Shown one piece after another: positions 62,013 to 64,000 of a DNA stretch of 64,000 bases (position 1 is the stretch's first letter; every line of letters starts with the position of its first letter). The DNA comes from Paraburkholderia phenazinium (GTDB lineage: Bacteria; Pseudomonadota; Gammaproteobacteria; Burkholderiales; Burkholderiaceae): assembly GCF_900100735.1 (NCBI RefSeq), contig NZ_FNCJ01000018.1, positions 62,001-126,000 of the forward strand. Reading direction: 5' to 3'. Made by a program: the position numbers and the translations under genes. The notes under the pieces are model-generated. The model made no database searches and was not told the origin of the DNA. It worked only from the letters and a program-made list of their open reading frames with translations.

Positions 62013-62253
62013 TACGCAGCCTCCTCCGGCACCATGGAGCATCGATATTAACAATATCCTCTCTGGCGCACTCATCCGGCAGCCGCAGACATCGACTGGC
62101 GACACCCAAAAGTCGGCAACTGTGTTCCACTTAAGCTGGATAATTTATTGTCGGCTCCTACGCAGTTGTTGCACTGCGCAATCCCTGTGAATGACAGCGC
62201 TGACGGCGTGCGAACAAGGCGGGTTCATCCAACAGCATCTGAAAGAGTTGACT

Positions 62254-63150
62254 ATGCGCATCCCACCGGTGAAAGCCATCATTGCTTTTGAGAGCGTGGC
62301 CAGAACGAAGAGCGTCAACCGTGCGTCCGAAGAGCTGGGGCTCACCGCGTCGGCAGTCAGCCATCAGATCAGCAATCTCGAAGCGATCATCGGCCAATCC
62401 CTCTTCTATCGATCAGGCCGCGGACTCATGCTGACGCCCACAGGCGAGCGTTACCTGTCCGACGTGACCGGCTCGCTCGCGGACCTGAGCCGCGCAACCG
62501 AGCGGGCGTCGAGCCGAACCGACGTCGAAATCCTGCGGGTGCATTCCAGTCCCAGCTTCGGGCTGATGTGGTTGCTGCCACGGCTCGAGTCGTTTCAGGA
62601 GGCCAACGGCGACATCCAGTTGAATCTGGCCTGCTCCTTTGAAGACGTATCGTTTACCAGCGGTTATTACGACCTCGACTTGCGCCACGGCTATGCCAAC
62701 TGGCGCGATCTGGAGGTGCGCACCTTGCGCGGCGAATTCATCGCACCCCTTGCATCGCCTAAATATCTCGAACTCCACCCGGTCAACACACCGGAAGACC
62801 TGCTGGAGCACCGTCTGATCTATTCGGAGACGCCGCTCGTGCAGTGGAAACAATGGTTCGGGCGTACCGGGGTTTCCGCCGCGCACAAAACCTTCGATTT
62901 CTCGTTCGACCGTTCATACATGTCGCTGGAAACGGCTGCGCTTGGCCTCGGCATTGCGCTCGAAAGCCTGATGCTCGCCTCCGTACGCATCAAGGAAGGC
63001 GCGCTCGTGCCGGTATTCGACCGTACTCATGCTGTCGAGGTGGGCGCCCATCATCTGGTCTATCCACCGCAAAACGCAGAGCTGCCGCGTGTGACGCGGT
63101 TCATCGCATGGATTGAGCGGGAGATTGACCGGATGGATCGGCCCGCCTAG
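62254..63150 (+). CDS. LysR-family regulator, GcvA-like
   Basis: 298 aa from ATG 62254; a start 21 codons earlier is possible. Begins MRIPPVKAIIAFESVARTKSVNRASEELGLTASAVSHQISNLE with the GcvA-type AVSHQI helix, and the effector domain has YYDLDLRHGYANWRDLEVRTL and ETAALGLGIALE. It lies between the divergent iron alcohol dehydrogenase and the downstream SDR gene, either of which it may control. Confidence 0.9.
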   Translation: MRIPPVKAIIAFESVARTKSVNRASEELGLTASAVSHQISNLEAIIGQSLFYRSGRGLMLTPTGERYLSDVTGSLADLSRATERASSRTDVEILRVHSSPSFGLMWLLPRLESFQEANGDIQLNLACSFEDVSFTSGYYDLDLRHGYANWRDLEVRTLRGEFIAPLASPKYLELHPVNTPEDLLEHRLIYSETPLVQWKQWFGRTGVSAAHKTFDFSFDRSYMSLETAALGLGIALESLMLASVRIKEGALVPVFDRTHAVEVGAHHLVYPPQNAELPRVTRFIAWIEREIDRMDRPA

Positions 63151-63276
63151 CAATCCTCAGTGGATTCGAAGCACGTCACCTGAAAATTTCTCAACCATAG
63201 TTGAGCGATACGTCGTTGATGCGACCGGCACTGAAGCAGACACTGGGGCCATCACATCGACACTCAGGAGACAACG

Positions 63277-64000
63277 ATGCTGCTCGAAAACAAGGTCGTA
63301 ATCGTCACAGGTGCGGCCTCGCCGCGCGGAATCGGCAAGGCAACCGCCCAGGCACTGGCCGCCCAGGGTGCGCGGATCGTGATTCTCGACCTGCGCGAAG
63401 ACGAGGCGAAGCGCGCGGCGGCCGATCTCGGCGACGCGCATCTGGGCCTCGCCTGCGACGTCACGGACAAGGCCGCGTGCCTCGCGGCCGCCAAGGCGAC
63501 GCTCGTGCGATATGGCCGCATCGACGGCCTCATCAACAACGCCGGCATCACGCAGCCGGTGCGCACCCTGGACATCAGCGCCGAGGGTTTCGACGCCATC
63601 GTCGACGTCAATCTGCGCGGCACGCTCTATATGTCGCAGGCGGTTCTTCCGGTCATGAAAGAACAGAAAGGCGGCAGCATCGTCTGCATGTCGTCGGTGT
63701 CGGCGCAACGTGGTGGCGGCATTTTCGGCGGCCCTCACTACAGCGCCGCCAAGGCCGGCGTACTCGGTCTCGCGCGCGCCATGGCTCGCGAATTCGGTCC
63801 CGACCATATTCGCATCAACTCGATCACGCCGGGTCTGATTCAAACCGACATCACCGGCGGCAAGCTCACTGACGACATGCGTGCAGAGATCATCAAGGGG
63901 ATTCCGCTTGGCCGGCTCGGCGATGCCGCCGACGTCGCCAACGCTTGCCTCTTTCTGGTCAGCGACCTGTCGACCTACCTCACAGGCATCACGCTCGACG
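63277..64000 (+). CDS. SDR-family oxidoreductase (cut by window end)
   Basis: 241 codons are visible and the frame is open at the window edge. Start ATG 63277 with AGGAGA upstream; MLLENKVVIVTGAASPRGIGKATAQAL is the SDR cofactor loop with one extra residue. NAG in LINNAGITQPVRTLDI, SSVSA, YSAAKAG (YxxxK), then ARINSITPGLIQTDI-like segment. Substrate unknown; probably ~250 aa in full. Follows the GcvA-like LysR gene by 126 nt on the same strand. Confidence 0.88.
   Translation, partial: MLLENKVVIVTGAASPRGIGKATAQALAAQGARIVILDLREDEAKRAAADLGDAHLGLACDVTDKAACLAAAKATLVRYGRIDGLINNAGITQPVRTLDISAEGFDAIVDVNLRGTLYMSQAVLPVMKEQKGGSIVCMSSVSAQRGGGIFGGPHYSAAKAGVLGLARAMAREFGPDHIRINSITPGLIQTDITGGKLTDDMRAEIIKGIPLGRLGDAADVANACLFLVSDLSTYLTGITLD

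Noticed and set aside
1..64000. CRISPR arrays, insertion sequences, tRNA and rRNA genes, prophage
   Set aside because: No regularly spaced repeats, transposase-like proteins, cloverleaf sequences or phage structural genes were seen on either strand.

Overview
The window is GC-rich DNA (about 60-65% by eye) from a beta-proteobacterium of the Burkholderiaceae, most likely Paraburkholderia. This is inferred from the trimeric-type porin ending in F, FabV, the second glmS linked to lrp and dadA, the L-arabonate pathway and the density of LysR regulators (seven in 64 kb). No rRNA, tRNA, ribosomal-protein cluster or replication gene is visible, so a secondary chromosome or megaplasmid arm is plausible.

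Layout. 0-5 kb: a winged-helix regulator with a degenerate receiver, a squalene/phytoene-synthase-family protein, NAD-type 6-phosphogluconate dehydrogenase, a dienelactone hydrolase and an AraC/GyrI-type regulator. 5-9 kb: lrp/asnC divergent from a glmS paralogue, with dadA convergent. 9-15.5 kb: small uncharacterised genes, an FMN-barrel protein, an ECF-sigma / small membrane protein / ferredoxin operon, an acetyltransferase, a VOC protein and a newly read 38-aa ORF. 15.4-18.5 kb: 2-aminoethylphosphonate degradation (LysR, phnW, phnX). 18.6-32.5 kb: a sugar-acid island with L-arabonate-type dehydratase, araFGH, ytfQRT-yjfF, 2-keto-3-deoxyarabonate dehydratase and two GbpR-like LysR regulators. 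32.5-38 kb: porin, HypT-like LysR, dicarboxylate/amino-acid symporter and a tandem-domain racemase. 38-47 kb: Nudix, fabV, MccF-like peptidase, orphan cobF, a broken gene, a RidA-like protein, a two-gene chromate transporter and a class A PBP. 47-52.7 kb: two LysR/oxidoreductase divergent pairs and a long RsgA with an overlapping upstream small ORF. 53-58.6 kb: a CPBP protease fused to a helical-repeat domain, a cysteine-hydrolase-fold protein and a penicillin acylase. 58.6-64 kb: an AT-rich patch with a membrane protein of possible type VI effector kinship, a GH114-like lipoprotein, an iron alcohol dehydrogenase, LysR and an SDR cut by the window edge.

The best-integrated unit is 18.6-32.5 kb. 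AraFGH would import L-arabinose and YtfQRT-YjfF a furanose sugar; the IlvD/Edd enzyme and the DHDPS-family enzyme are two consecutive steps of the non-phosphorylative L-arabinose route (L-arabonate to L-KDA to alpha-ketoglutarate semialdehyde). The promoter regions of araF and of the dehydratase share a block with two ATATC elements 32 nt apart at the same distance from both start codons, which suggests one regulator controls both. The first two steps and the final semialdehyde dehydrogenase are not in the window.

Several gene remnants (GFA family, NAD-epimerase, a signal-peptide protein broken near its start) sit between intact genes from 42 to 53 kb and point to recent gene decay there.
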